From: Macrobrachium rosenbergii | Lineage: Eukaryota > Arthropoda > Malacostraca > Decapoda > Palaemonidae | DNA length: 64,000 nt | NCBI RefSeq assembly: GCF_040412425.1 | Contig: NC_089777.1 | Span: 31,944,037-32,008,036, forward strand | Reading direction: 5' to 3' | In this document: positions 12,801 through 26,879 of the stretch, one piece after another | Numbering within the stretch: the stretch's first letter is position 1 | Layout of the letters: the number at the start of each line of letters is the position of its first letter | The notes under the pieces: generated by a model | Database searches by the model: none | What the model was told of the DNA's origin: nothing | The model's input: only the letters and a program-made list of their open reading frames with translations | Made by a program: the position numbers and the translations under genes

Positions 12801-13128
12801 GATATAGAATAGAATTGAATATAGCATTTAGGCAATAGGCCAAGCGCTGTGACCTATAAGGTGCTGAAAGGGAAATTGGGAAATTGACAGTAAGAAGGTT
12901 TGAAAGGTGTAATAAGAGGAAAACCTCCCAGTCGCAATATGAAACAACTGTTAGAGGTGGAAAGTCAGATGGAAGAAAGAGAATATGAACGGACGTACAG
13001 TAAGAGGCATGAAAGAGGTTGCAGCTAGGGGTCGAAGGAACGCTGCAAAGACCCTTAAGTAATGCCTAAAGTGCACCACGTGAGGCGCACTGACGGCACT
13101 AGCCCCCTACGGCGCCCAAACGATATAG
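12801..13128 (+). mobile_element. Decapod-type short interspersed repeat
   Basis: Landmarks in order are GAATAGAATTGAATATAGCA, GGCCAAGCGCTGTGACCTAT, GGAAATTGACAGTAAGAAGG, TTTGAAAGGTGTAATAAGAG, GAAAACCTCCCAGTCGC, GGTTGCAGCTAGGGGTCGAA, CCTTAAGTAATGCCTA and GCACTGACGGCACTAGCCCC. From memory this matches a repeat seen often in decapod crustacean DNA and transcripts. GATATAG occurs at both edges (12801-12807 and 13122-13128) and may be a target-site duplication. No coding capacity is visible. Confidence 0.7.
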
Positions 13129-13129
13129 G

Positions 13130-16100
13130 TAGACGTCAAGAAGATTAATATTATTTGGTCAGTAATTAGGAACCTGTCAAATATCCTATAAAATAACAGG
13201 TGGCTCTTGTTATCATTTCAGATGCAGCAGAATTAAGTATATATGGTACTTTGTTTCGTATTGAAATATAAATTATACGTGTTATATCCATCACCGAGCC
13301 CCTACAAGTACTTCACCTGGACAGGTACCAAGTGAAGTAATGCATTATCCACGGCTTGTCACAGATGTTGTATGTACAACTAGCATTAGTCGCGGCAAGT
13401 GACAGCAAACCTATTAATGATGCACTAAGTATTGGCTACTAGCCCTCTACTCATTCCCTCAGAGTAATCAATATGCAGTTGGTTAATCATTATTGCAGTG
13501 TGCCTAATAAATACCTGTCCATTAGCTGAGGGTCGAGAAAGAATGTTTTGATGTCAGTTCAACCCTGGGGAATTTTTGCCATCCCTCCGTATAACCAAAG
13601 GTAATCGCATCTGTTCATATCGTAAATGACGGTGATATCCATTTTTACGCAAACGATATTCGCATCCTTTCCCACTGAAAACTTATTCGTTTCTATTGCA
13701 ACACGGTGATCTTACTATTATCCTATTGCAAATGGCGTTCGCATCTTCGTTTGGAAATTCCAAAAATGAGTTGTACATCCACATTATATTGTTTTGGTCT
13801 AATGCGACCAAAGACAGTTGTATAAATGGAGAAAATATGTGTCACGAAGAATGTGTACATTACATCGATTGGTATCCGGAATAATATGTTAACAGAACAA
13901 GATCAATATCCAGAATAATGCGTTACCTATTTTGGATAGTATTCAAATGCGTTCAATATGATGTTCGGGAAGTATCTGTAAAGGACAGCATCCTTAATAT
14001 CAGAGTAATTGTATCGGACAGTTTCTGCTAATACAACTCTTTCTATATCAGGCATTAACCGGATCGGCGTGTTCGATAAAACAAACAGCAAATCCCTCTC
14101 CTGACTGACGTCGTTGAAGTCTCCTGGTAGGTGTCCTCAAAGAGGAGCGGTCTGTCGAGAACACTCTGGGAGACAGCTGAGACAGGTACTCACGAACAAA
14201 ACAAGCCACATTTATTTGTTGTGATTAATTAATTGCCTGGGAAATGCCAGTGTAGCATTAAATAAGGAAAGGCCTAGTTAACTCCACTTAATAATAGAGG
14301 AGTGGTTCAGGTAATATACTTTTACAGGGATCCTAATTTTCTTAGTGACCTGACAAATTTTACCGAAAAAATCTGCAGACACCTATTTATCATTAATAAA
14401 ATTTACAAGTGCTGTAGAATGGTTGTCTATATAAATGAAAAAATGTTCCGGGATGGCATTAATTTAAGCTGGCCTAAGTTGTTCTTGGACTGTTTATATC
14501 AATACTGTCTAGAAGTGGATTGGTCCTGCGATAAAATAAGGTCGTTTTGTACAGAATATCGTTCCTCCTTAAATGGACTGATTAACGTGAATTTAGAACC
14601 ATGATAAATAATAGCTGTCGATACACATCTTAAATCTCAAAGAAGACACGTTAACATTTTAGGCAGCATTTACGGGCTTTCAACTTTGAAAACTGGATTA
14701 TGTCGAAAGACTCATTAGACATGGAGAAACAAGAGACATGTAAGTGAAATAGTTTTCAATGGCCTTGCTTAAATGTAACGGTTTATTAAGTAAACGATAA
14801 GCGAAAGAGGAAGAGACAGAGAGAGAACAGGAAATTGGGTCTTTTCACTTGACATTAATGGAGCAAGAATACAAAACAATCAATGCTTCATATTTTCGGA
14901 ATATGGCTTGGCCGCTACCCTTGAGATTCCGTAACTTGGTGAAGTTCACTGCTCCAAAAATAAGCTTTTCCCCATTTTCAGTCGCCTTTCTTTTTTAATC
15001 ATTCAATTTGATTTTATGAAAGTTTCTCCCTATTTATTCGTCTATTCTCATGTCCTGTAGTAAATCATTCTTTAATTCAATTTCAAGAAAGTTTTGAACT
15101 ATTTGTCTACTCTCATCGCTAGTTCTTCCATTCTGGTTCGCGTTTATGTAATCCACCCATTCTTTATCAATATTTCGAGATTACGTGTAACTTTTCACTT
15201 GTGTTAGAGAGATTATATAATTTAATTGTCTAAATAAATGATGCTGGAAGATTAGGTCTTCATTTTGATGTTGTAGGTTCTTTTATTCAACCTTGTTGCC
15301 ACTGACTATTTTAGTCTCATCCACAACTTTTTCAAACAGATCTCCCATCACTTAGGTATTCCTAGTTTGTTTCTCTTATTGACATAACTAAAGCAAAGGC
15401 GTTTTTACCGGCATGACATGAGATATAGTCTCTTCTCCATGAGTATGATTTAGGTTACTGTCCCGCTGAACTGAAAGAGTCCTTACTCTGGAATAGGCAG
15501 TCAAAGAATTGCCCATTTTAGGGAATGGTTTTCTTCAGCTGCCAAACTTTGGTATTTTATAAACTCCAACGATTTTGCATGCTTCTGGAAGAGGTTCTCC
15601 AACTTCGTTTGGTACCTGTCCCGCTTTTTTGCGTGAACTGTTTCAACTTTTCATTTTCCTCAAATTCTACGGATTGCCGTGCTGATTCCATGCATATTAT
15701 CCTAGCAATATTAAGCAGCAGCAACAACAACCATAAGATCACAGGCTAGTAACCGATATACGATATGCTGGTGGACAGGGTGATTTACAACCCAGTTGGA
15801 GGCAAGTACGAGTATTTGGAAAAACATAGTGGAGGGTCTAATAATTAATGCAATTTTTACTGAATATAAAGAAAACTAGTTAAGCTCAACATTGTTGAGT
15901 GACAAAACTGAAATAATTTAGCCTGTCAAGCATGGCTTAAAAAAATGGCAGAGCCCTCTTAGAAAGCATATATATATAATTCTATAAAAGAAAATGAGCA
16001 GGATTAGAGACCTACATAAAATCTGAAAGCGAGGGAGAGAGAAAGAGAGAGGAGGGGGATTTGGGGGAAGGGGGCTCCTCCCTCCACCATTTGTGAGTGT

Positions 16101-16740
16101 TATGGGCAACCACGCATCCGGAGGTGACATGGCGAGCACGTTTCACAGGCCGCACAGCAGGGTTCCAGAATGACTCCAAACTCCACCACCAGGGGGTCAG
16201 GACGAAGAATGGGCTGGCTCAGTGTGAGGTGTACCCTTGTCTTTAATTCCGTATACTCAAATGGCTAACAGGGTTTTTGTCGCCGTTCCGTTGGGTCTCG
16301 CCAGGTTAGGAAATGCTTCATCTGTTTGAAGAGACGGAATGGGTCCAGCAGCGATCTAAAGATTGGAAAATTGAATGATAACATCGGCTCGTAATCTCAT
16401 GTTACGATCTTAGTGTCATTCTGCGTTTCCTTATAAAATTGTCACTGTCCCTTTCAGAGTCCCCGAGAAGATTTAGAGCTCAGTTTTTGTCACAGAGCAA
16501 CTTGTGCTGACATTTTCTGCGACTTTACGAGTGTAAATAAATACCTGGACGACGTATTTTCGTGACAATAAACCGAGGAACCATAAATACATCTTATAAC
16601 CAGTCTCATTATAATGACATAATGGAAGGCGGCTCACTAGTTTTAAGCTCCCCCAAACTACTTTCTCTCACCTGGAATGAAATCAGTAAAATGCCTATCG
16701 GACATCTGCACCAGTTCTCTAAAGATGCGAGCCCTCGCAG
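13130..16740. other. Unique DNA, no recognisable gene
   Basis: Open frames at 13696-13884, 14302-14604 (GTG start) and 15525-15749 show no recognisable domain. An imperfect inverted CTTCAC...GTGAAG lies near 13309-13339. No microsatellite occurs in this 3.6 kb. Confidence 0.55.
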
Positions 16741-16745
16741 GATCA

Positions 16746-16816
16746 TAATATATATAGAGTATACATATATATATATAATTATATATATATATATATAAAT
16801 AGAGAGAGAAAGAGTA
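16746..16816. repeat. Short imperfect AT/AG array
   Basis: Interrupted TA runs ending in AGAGAGAGAAAGAG. Confidence 0.85.
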
Positions 16817-16819
16817 CAT

Positions 16820-18925
16820 AAAAGTTATAAATAAAATCTACAAAAACTTATAAATTCCTATTGTCAATATAAAAAAGAAAGAACGTTAAAAAATTATCCT
16901 AATAGGCCTACTCATGAATATTATATGATAATGGCAGTCCCCATCATAAACAAATAAGCAGTTTCACTTCGCTGGCAACCCCGCAAATCACGTTTTTCTG
17001 ATACTATTGAGTTTATGTCATTTAACGTCACCTCGTCCGAAAGCCCGAGGAGACCTGTGGCTTCGGTTTTTCGGCGCCCTGGATATCAATATAGTAATTC
17101 ATCAGCTTTTTTTTTTTTATCAGGAATGAAATGCATTAGGATAAGTTAAAGTTTTAGAAGGAAAACTACCCAAAATAGACATTCGTTTACCCAGTCCTTA
17201 ATTTTTAGTAGTGAAGTTGAACAAACAATGGCCAAAAATAGAGATCTCCAAACAAGAGCAACAGAAGCCATCCCAACCGTTTTGTATCTGAAGGTAAATC
17301 CCTTCTATTCACGGCCGCCCCGACATATCCCAGAAACAATCGCTGGCAATCAATCACCTTTACAGCCGCAATCTCAGTGGTTCGATCGCCTTGGATCCGA
17401 AGCCGAGGTCGGAGTCGCAGGCGACGGGACGCAGACAGATCGAGTCGCTCAGGTCTATTATATGAGAACAAAAGAATCAGCCGACATCTGTTTGCCTTAT
17501 AGGGAAGGATGCCACGCAGTTCAATAGTTGGATGTTCAGGGCTCCCTGATACCTCATCCGTCTGTTTTAAGCTGCGCTGGCAATCGAGGAAAAGGGGACG
17601 GATGGGACACAGGGACGGCTCGAGATGGATGAATGCGGGTGATGTGCATCCCTATTGGAAATGATGATATTAGAGCAATTTACTAATAACCGAATGTCAG
17701 GCCCCAGACTATTTACGAGCGTTTCGAACTCGCACAACAAAGGTCGTGACTCTGTGGCGAGATTGCCCAATAGCTAATAGCTTTTGCAGGCATAATAATA
17801 GATGCTTATTAATGAGATGAAAAGAAATGCATACGCGGCATCGAAGGAAATAAACATATCACAGTGATACTGCAATTAACTAGAAATTATATTTTGTAAA
17901 AATAAATTAATATTAAAATTAAAGGAAGAGAAAACGCCGAAGAAAATTACATTTTTGTGATGCTGCAAATATCTAAAAATTATAATTTGCAATAAAAGAT
18001 TAAATTTTTATTGAGATCAAGAAAAAATACGTAATACTGAAGATATAAAAAACACAAGCAGGATACAACGTAATAATTTCAGATATTTCGTAAAACTGAT
18101 GGGGAGTCCGACAGCAAAACTGACTTCTCCTGAGAGAGGAACAGTATTCTGAAGATATGGGGAAGTGTCATAAAAATTAGCCTGAATAAACTTTATTTTG
18201 ACATCATGAAAGCTCTAGCATTTTCTTCTTGGAGGAAAAAATCAAATTAGAGTTAACTTTCATAACTTGTTTAACTTCTACACTAACCTGTAAGCAATCA
18301 TCGTGCATATGTTATTGGTCAAGGCAGGTCGTCAATACACTTATTATGTGGATGATTATGATAACTGGGCTAACCAATTTGGCAGGTTCAATTCCCAACA
18401 TGCAAATAAAAATATCAAATGACTAATTTCTTTCTGCCTCTGTTGTGAAAGCATCTTAATCAAACAACTGCTTAATCCGTCTCCTTTTTTATATGTAAGC
18501 AGGGACTAACTTTTCTATTAATTTTCAGTCTTCGAAACTCTACGGTAAATAGTGCTACCATTTAAATTTTTCAAGTTTTTTTTTTTTTTCCCGGCACTTA
18601 GATTTACAAAATGCTTTTATATTTCGTAGATGATCTTGATTCAAAACTAATTAATTTGATGGCAGAGAAGAACTTGAAGGACTGTTTAGAAGACAATTAT
18701 TCCATTTAAATCCTTTTTCGTTCCTTTTTTTTTGTACACTGAACACAAAAAAAAAAAAAGCGCGAAAGGTAGGCTACCCTAATAGCAGTTATGAATGTTT
18801 TAAGACTAAGGAAGGGACCTGCGAATAGGTTCAGATTATCCCTTGGGATTACTAAACCTATTATGCACATACATACATACATGCCACGTAGATGGAATTT
18901 TAATCTATGAATAAACATTTTTAGA
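16820..18925. other. Unique DNA; small CpG-containing segment
   Basis: Segment 17228-17527 is open on the plus strand and 17205-17471 on the minus strand, over a CpG-containing stretch (GATCGCC, CCGAAGCCGAGGTCGG). No domain is recognisable. The rest is AT-rich with poly(A) and poly(T) runs. Confidence 0.5.
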
Positions 18926-18930
18926 TATGA

Positions 18931-18999
18931 ACACATACACACAAACGCACGCATACACACATACGCACACACACATACACACACACATATATATACAGA
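18931..18999. repeat. Imperfect (CA)n tract
   Basis: CA-rich with CATA and CGCA variants, followed by ATATATACAGAGAG. Confidence 0.85.
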
Positions 19000-19677
19000 G
19001 AGTGAAAGAGAGATGCTATATTTAAGATTAAAGATATAATCTCGTGTTTTAGTTTTAGTGGATGTATTCATTTATAACTATACTCTTGTCATACCTAGAG
19101 CTATGGAAGGACCTGTTACAGAGGAATGATTATACGGTCACTGTCTCGCGTACGGCAGCTAATTGTTACATCTCAGGCGATCGACGCTTAAGCATAAACT
19201 AATTAAGGGGGTGGGGTTAGCGAGGAGATGAACAATAGAATTATATATCTATGGAACCGAGCGTCAAGTAAACATATATCCCAGGGTTTAAATTTTCGAC
19301 ATTTCCATTTATTTACTGTACCATTTTAATAATTACACATATCATTATGGTCTTTTTAACGATGAAATTAACTATCGTTATTATCGTTAATATCATTATT
19401 ACCTCATTGTCATCAAAGAGAAAAATCAATTAAGAGTTAATTAACCGAATACTGTAACAAACAGGCGTCGCTAAACCAACGATTATCAGTACACAAAAAT
19501 TAATAAAGAATAAAAAAAAATTGCGCAATCAAATACGTAAGACAATCAATACCTTTTATTGATCGACAAAACAAAGACCCCAGTGAGTAGCAGTGTGGAA
19601 CACTTCCCGAATAAGCCATAATGTCACTTAGGGCTAAAAGGCAGATACTATGCCTTGGGGACCTTGGTGTTTTGGTG

Positions 19678-19678
<1 letters not shown>

Positions 19679-19715
<37 letters not shown>

Positions 19716-19763
19716 TCCCTCGCAGTGCATCGATGTCACTTGGCGTGTTGGTGTTTCTACCAA

Positions 19764-19794
<31 letters not shown>
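19679..19794. repeat. (AG)n and (CA)n microsatellites
   Basis: Perfect AG at 19679-19713 and CA at about 19765-19794, separated by about 50 bases of unique DNA. Confidence 0.96.
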
Positions 19795-19796
<2 letters not shown>

Positions 19797-19879
19797 GAGA
19801 AATGGTTATTGTTGTTATTATTATTTTGCTGAGCTTGAGTGTGTCGTAGTTTTGATTTATACTTTATTCATGGAATAAT

Positions 19880-20960
19880 AAAAACAAAAATATGCAGACT
19901 ACCTTTAACATGGTATTAAACAAGTTTTACTACTGGTCAGAAAACACTTCCACTAGTTGAACAAAGATTCACTACATAACAATAATATATAAACATATAA
20001 TGTAAAATTAACGTTAATATTAAAGTTATCCATAACCTGCTGCTATTTGACCATAATATACACCTCCCGTTTGATTTCACAAAACTTCTTATTCAAGACA
20101 GAATATCATCACCATCCTAGAGACAGAATGTTACTCTAATTGTTAAGTATTCATAATACATACAATCCCCTTAGGTACTTAAAAAATATTATCAACTCCA
20201 GAAATCGATTGACATTTAAAAAAGAAAATTTATACAGAAATTATATAGGCTCAGAACAGTGCCCCCGTTGGAGAGTAAATAGGGTACGGTATTGATACTT
20301 GTAAGGGACAAGTATATTCACTTGAGAATATACACAGCGATCGCCTTTATCATGTCTACCTATCAATATATCTACACGTATGGATATTGCTGGAAATACT
20401 TGAAGCTTTAACGGAAAAACCTTACCGCTTCATAATTACAGTGAATCAAGTAACTCATCAACAGCCCCCGGCCCCCACCCCACAAAAATTGCTCCGTAAT
20501 AAATATCAAAAATACTAGGTGATATAGTTAACATCACTAAATGCAATAATATTTTAATATAAAGAATAAGAAATCAAAGCATTGGCATGATGATGTGAAA
20601 GCAATGCATATAGTTAATTATCATAAATTTTACCGTTTTTATGTTACAATTAGTTGAAAAATGAAAATAACAGATACAGGGTCATTCGCCAAATATTAAC
20701 TTGTCTCAGTTGTACCTATCGGGAGACCAAATAGAATGATCGCAATACAGAAAGAAACTTCTTGGAAAACAAGTTAGATAAAATCATCTCAAGGAAATAC
20801 TAATACTACCCATAATAATAATATAGGAACGTAAAAGCAACGTAATTCGGAAAGACTTATAAATGATGAAAAAAAAGAGTAAAATATTCGAGTAAAAGGA
20901 TTACCTTCCCATTAGCTATCACTATCACTTGAGTTTTCTTAACAGCTGATGCTCTTTTTG
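19880..20960. other. AT-rich unique DNA
   Basis: No open frame of note and no repeat seen. Confidence 0.6.
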
Positions 20961-20965
20961 CTTTG

Positions 20966-20966
<1 letters not shown>

Positions 20967-21055
<89 letters not shown>

Positions 21056-21134
21056 TGTATATATAATATATATAATATTTATATATACATACATTATATA
21101 TAATATATTATATATATATATATATACTGTATAA

Positions 21135-21209
<75 letters not shown>
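20967..21209. repeat. Long interrupted (AT)n array
   Basis: Two TA blocks with an imperfect centre (21055-21135) containing TACTGTATA twice and TTATATATAATATATTAT. Confidence 0.96.
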
Positions 21210-21211
<2 letters not shown>

Positions 21212-21602
21212 TGATAAAAATGCTTTCCAGAAATATGCCTCCAAAGAAGATTACCTTAGTTCTTGTGCTCGTCTCTAACAGCATCCTTCTCTATCGTCTA
21301 ACCCTCTAACCCCTCCGCTCCCCCTGCCAACCCCCTACCCTACCAGATTAAGAGTAGGGGATGGGCACCCCCCAGCACCCCGACAACCCCGCCAACCTCT
21401 TCACCAGTGTCACTACCAACACTGCCGATGCTGCCAGCTTTTTCAATTAAAGTCATCGATTTTACCATCAAGGGAACATAAAAGTGGTGGTGCTGGTGGT
21501 GTGGGTGGAGGGAAGATGGGGGAAGGAGGAGGAAGAGGAGGATACGCTGGCAGTATGGGGGATGGAAATGATTGAGGGGATGGAGGAGGAAGAAGACGAG
21601 AC

Positions 21603-21604
<2 letters not shown>

Positions 21605-21657
<53 letters not shown>
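21605..21657. repeat. (AG)n microsatellite
   Basis: Perfect GA run at the right end of a longer purine-rich stretch, 21480-21720. Confidence 0.97.
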
Positions 21658-21661
<4 letters not shown>

Positions 21662-21798
21662 AAAAAAGAAGAAATCTGGAATGGAAAAGACGCAAAAGGC
21701 AAAAGAAAAACAAGGGAACAAAATAATATAAATCAAATACAGAATCGAATAAAATTATTTGGATTTAAAACCACACGACAAAAGTGATAAGTACAGCA

Positions 21799-21937
<139 letters not shown>

Positions 21938-21939
21938 TA

Positions 21940-24240
21940 ATGAAGAGGAACTGCAGGAACCCGTGAAAGAATTATAAAGGATCTGCAAAAGTAAATTTTG
22001 CAAGGCTATAAGAGTAAGTGGAGACTAGGAAGATGAAACAATGAACATTATTATGAACAGCGGTTGACCGGCATAGATATTTATAAAAAAATGAAACGGA
22101 CTGTGATAAAACGAAAGAACAGGTGGGCCACAGAACAGGTGAAGCAAGGAAGACAGCAGGGTTTGTAAAAGAGATTGGGAAGAGGCTTGTGCTGTTGATG
22201 GTAGTCATGGTGGAATGTAAAATTACTAATGAAGAAGCCAAAGAATGCCGCAAAATAAATGTTGAAGGTATTTAGGCTGTAAAAAGTTTTAAGAACAATA
22301 TATTTAACCTTGACCGTAACACGTGATGGGTGAGAAAGCTTTGTGCCTAACGCACGATGTTAATTTAGGAAGAAGAGCTTTGTACAATCTATGGGAGCAA
22401 TTTCTATATAAAATATCCACAGAAAAGAGAGAAAGAGAGAGCGCGAGGGGTGGCCAGCGATATATTAGTGATGAATCTTGATAAAGTGTAGATAAATTCG
22501 CCTTGTCAAAAGAAAAAAAATAAAGTCTTACTATGGAAGAGTCAGAGATAATTGAAATTAGGTTTTCTCAAAAGCAGCCTCGTAAAACGGCAAGATAGAT
22601 CTTGCGTAATTGTGATGGAACTTCTCTAAAGAAAAGTACATAAGGTTTCTGAAAAAAATTATGAGGCTTTATTAACGTACGGATTAACGTATATTATGCT
22701 TTCGATGTGCGACTTAGCTTCATAAAGAAAGGACTGAACTTTAACTTGCATTTAGGCTATTTAAAAAAAAACTATTTGAAATACTCTCCGGAAACATATC
22801 TAACGGAAGAGTTTCTTCCAATGAACTGTGAAGGAGGCTATCCCGGTATATTTAAACTAAAACGAAAAGATAGTAAGTGCAATGGGATTAAGAACTAGAA
22901 TCGTAGGATGCACAAGAATAAAATTTAGAGAATTTTGTTAAATGCTAGTGCAGTCTTGGCAATTAGAGAAGAACAAATTAATAAATTGTCAGAAGTTGCA
23001 TATTTAAATTTGTTAGACAGCAAGCGAATGAAAAATTATGTTTTGACTAAGCTGGTCTTGACTGAACACCAGGAAATTTAAATAAGGGTGAAAATTTACA
23101 TATACATGAGACCGTGAAACAGACCAAATTCCTAATGCAGCTTATAAGATATGAAAGCTGTATGGAGAGAAATTTCATCTGACTAATCAGTAAGAGGATG
23201 AACATTACCATGATCACCGTCTTAATTTTTTCGTAACCTTTCGTTAAGGAATTTTAAATGAAAATTTTCGTAACCTTTCGTTAAGGAATTTTAAATGAAA
23301 AATAACCGCAGTACAAAAACGTTTTCCTAATTATTGGTCTAAATTAAAACGAATTCCAAGTATTGTTTGGGCTTTTTCTTTTCTCCACAGCGATTAATTT
23401 AATTTCATAATAAAAATGTATTCACAATTATTAAAATGTATTTTCAAATTTCAATGACAAGTAAGCCAGGTTTGCATTAATTTTCAAGCATTTAATGAGA
23501 GTATTTGATGCTAAGTATCGCATACCATTTATTTGTATTCAAGTGCCTGTAATAAAATTTTGCGCCATAAAATAGTTTTCTTGTGTACCTATTGTGAACA
23601 GGCGTAATGAAAAACAATTTTATATAAGCCAAAATTGATTTTTTAAACTTGAGGGTCATAAACCTGAAATGACAAGATACCGAGGTATATTTGCAAGTGC
23701 TGTGGTGTCAGTGTTGTATCAGAAAACATGTTTTATACCAGGTGAAGGGTAGTTTATTGTTAACATGCAATGTTTGAACCTCAAGGGTGCTTGTGTTTAC
23801 CGTTCTGATGAGACAAAAGCGCAGATCCTAATTAACTACGCGCCTGGCGACACAAAAGCTCAGGGTCGCTGTCTGACTTTAATTTTTTTCTTGATTACTT
23901 AACTTTATAAGGCCACCAGTTCTAATGCCATCACGAAGAAACGACACCATACAATCCTGATGTTTTAGCGTGACGTGACTACAGCATGCTGAACGTCAAC
24001 AGGTCCTGGAGGTGGTAAGCCGAGAGAAAACTCTAAAGTTCCTGGAGACTTCATTTGTTACAATGATTTGACTGACGTGACGTTTTAACTGAGCCAGCCA
24101 CTGAGACTAACTTGAAATTTTCTTTAACGTGTTCGGGTACACAACTAGTAAAGAGCATATCAGTTCCGGCATCTGCAAGATGCCTTCATAGTACAACTGA
24201 GTTATCGTATGTGTGTGTATGTGCGCGCACGCACGCGCCT
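21940..24240. other. Unique DNA, no recognisable gene
   Basis: The minus-strand frame at 21972-22253 has no recognisable motif. A short tandem duplication is listed separately. No microsatellite. Confidence 0.55.
23228..23301 (+). repeat. Perfect tandem duplication, 37 bp x 2
   Basis: Copies 23228-23264 and 23265-23301 are identical; the unit runs from TTTTCGTAACC to TTTTAAATGAAAA. Confidence 0.95.
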
Positions 24241-24245
24241 GTGTA

Positions 24246-24247
<2 letters not shown>

Positions 24248-24298
<51 letters not shown>
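24248..24298. repeat. (AG)n microsatellite
   Basis: Perfect GA run of about 51 bases, preceded by a GTGTGTGT and GCGCGCACGC purine-pyrimidine alternating stretch. Confidence 0.97.
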
Positions 24299-24299
<1 letters not shown>

Positions 24300-24827
24300 A
24301 AACTTACGACAACTTTTAAGGTACTCCTACCAAACATCTTATTCCAAGGACCTTTGTTATTGCATGTTAAGGCAATCTTGAAAAAATTATAGCTATTACG
24401 TAGTAATGCCAGCGCCTTTTCATATTTAATGCTAGGTCTCTAACCAGTCATTTTTCCTCTGCTTTGAGTTAATTGATAAAATTTTCAAAGATTATCTACT
24501 TCATCCTTGACAGATTCAAACTTTGTTCGTAAAAAGGAGGTCTATCAGGGATTCTTTGTTTAATAAAACTTTCATTATTATCATCCTTGTTATTATTAAC
24601 GTGGCTTTAGAATTAAAAAGCATATATGTTAACACATATCTTTGTCTTAAATAACTGTAAATGCTATTGGAACAAAACACAGTCCTTATTTGGCCCAGTA
24701 CGCTTCTCCCGAAGAGAATATTGTTATGTGAAAGTAAACGAGTAAATTAAGGTAGAGAAGTATGGCAATATAAGGAAAAATGTTAAGTACAATTATAATA
24801 TACATACCTACATACATACAAGTACAG

Positions 24828-24933
<106 letters not shown>

Positions 24934-25540
24934 CTTCTTTCATCTTTATAGGGAGAAATGTTTTGACCCTTTGCGTCTTGCATGTGATTATTTCGAACTC
25001 ATATTATCTTAATTCGTCTATAACCATGAACACTGTAATTTACGTTTCCGCTGCTGGTTTGTCGCAACTGCCTTTTCAGGTAGCCAGTGACCTCTTTACA
25101 GCTCCTTTTGACTTGTAAAATTTCCAAGATGTTGAAAATGCACCGTTAATCATTGGTTTGCATTTACTTTTATGTATATGGGTTAGTTCTTTGTTCTTTC
25201 TTTCGTTTTTACATGAATTCACTATTATTGTTTAATGTCCGTTTGGCGGTCGTATTGAACTGTCTAGCTGAAATGTCTCCAGGCAATTGTGTCGATAGAA
25301 AATGACACTTTGCATCAAGGGGGCGTTACGGAGTTTTTCTCTTTCCTTTTATTATCGTTCATCACATCTCACAAATGAGCAAAAATCCACATTATTTCGA
25401 TTTCGTCATATTATTATCAAAAAACTTTATCTCTTGTCTTTTCTATTCAGGCTTTTGTTGCACATTTGCTTACTTTGGTAGCTTTCCTTTGCAGGCTAAG
25501 CACCTCACAGGCTTGGCCTATTTTAAAGTTTTGGTAGTTT

Positions 25541-25541
<1 letters not shown>

Positions 25542-25600
<59 letters not shown>
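25542..25600. repeat. (AAT)n microsatellite
   Basis: About 20 perfect AAT units, one of two clean trinucleotide arrays in the window. Confidence 0.97.
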
Positions 25601-25604
25601 GCCT

Positions 25605-26328
25605 ACTTAACAGATAAAAGTATCATGTGATTCCCGACATCTGTTATGCGCATGCTTTGCAGTCTTCATTTATCAGCATGTCTCCTTTTCGATTTCTTTG
25701 TAGCTAGCCACGTAACTTACTGTAATTAGTTATGCACATGGGTCGATATAACAGCTTAAAATGTGTGAATTATTTGTATTTAGCTGTGTACAGACGTAAT
25801 ACATAGTTTTATTAATATATTAGCTACGTTTTATAACACGGAGAAGAAAACACAATTAGCTAATAAACTATTTTTTCTTTATAATAGTAATAATAATTCT
25901 CATTATTGTTATTATGATTTTCAGCCATATGACTTTTCCCATTTGAGGTTCCTAGCCCTTTTGCTAATCAAGCTACGACCAATCACAGACTAATGACTAC
26001 CAATACATACTTCACAACAAAAGTCATTAAAACACAACGGAAGCAGTCCTATTTACAATCTTTTTCATACAAAATAATGTAATTTGTATTCATATATTTT
26101 GTATAACAAAACAGACTGCGGTTAATGAACTACACCTTTCGCTTTGACATCGCACCCGCTACTTTCTTCACCATTCATAGTTATCTAAGTAACAGAACTA
26201 CATGGTTTTTAGTATTTCTCAGTTTCTATGATGCTTCCATAAACGCATATATCTTGAGTTTGTATTTGTAATAGTATGTTACATATCCGTGAGTAATTTT
26301 TGCTTTCTTTGGTCTTGGTATCTCTGCT

Positions 26329-26330
<2 letters not shown>
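25605..26330. other. AT-rich unique DNA
   Basis: No significant open frame or repeat recognised. Confidence 0.6.
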
Positions 26331-26422
<92 letters not shown>

Positions 26423-26442
26423 GTATATATATATATATAATT

Positions 26443-26504
<62 letters not shown>

Positions 26505-26505
26505 G

Positions 26506-26600
<95 letters not shown>

Positions 26601-26625
26601 ATGTGTGTGTGTGTGTGTGTGTGTA
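26331..26625. repeat. Long (AT)n(GT)n compound array
   Basis: About 260 bases of TA with three short interruptions (AATATTGTA, AATTTGTA, AATTTGTATATG) passing into GT at 26590. Confidence 0.97.
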
Positions 26626-26879
26626 TTGACCCAAGTTAAATGCAGGCAAGGAAAGAGCAGAGGTTAGGGAACACTCATCGTTCCAATATTTATGCCCCTT
26701 TGATTTACAAAACGAAGAGAGGACAATCCATTAACAAGCATTAAGGTACTGACAGCATTCCTATAATTTACAATGAAAGAAAATGTCAAAGATGAAAACC
26801 TGACTCGGGAGAGACCATCAAGGGACAAGTCAACAAACCATCCTGATATAAAGTGTTGAAGTTAATAATAATTAATCCT

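Noticed and set aside
18340..18400. tRNA-like GGCAGGTTCAATTCCC
   Set aside because: The B-box-like word has no pairing T-stem and no A box at the right distance.
21484..21787. Arg-Glu and Ser-Leu repeat frames (also 556-1038, 19621-19878, 30162-30362, 37854-38075)
   Set aside because: Translations of (AG)n or (CT)n arrays, with no unique domain attached.
21972..22253. 93-codon minus-strand gene
   Set aside because: Ser/Phe/Leu-rich from a purine-rich plus strand, with no motif.
25375..25617. Asn-repeat protein
   Set aside because: The Asn run is the (AAT)n array; the preceding 50 codons are Phe/Leu-rich AT-composition sequence.
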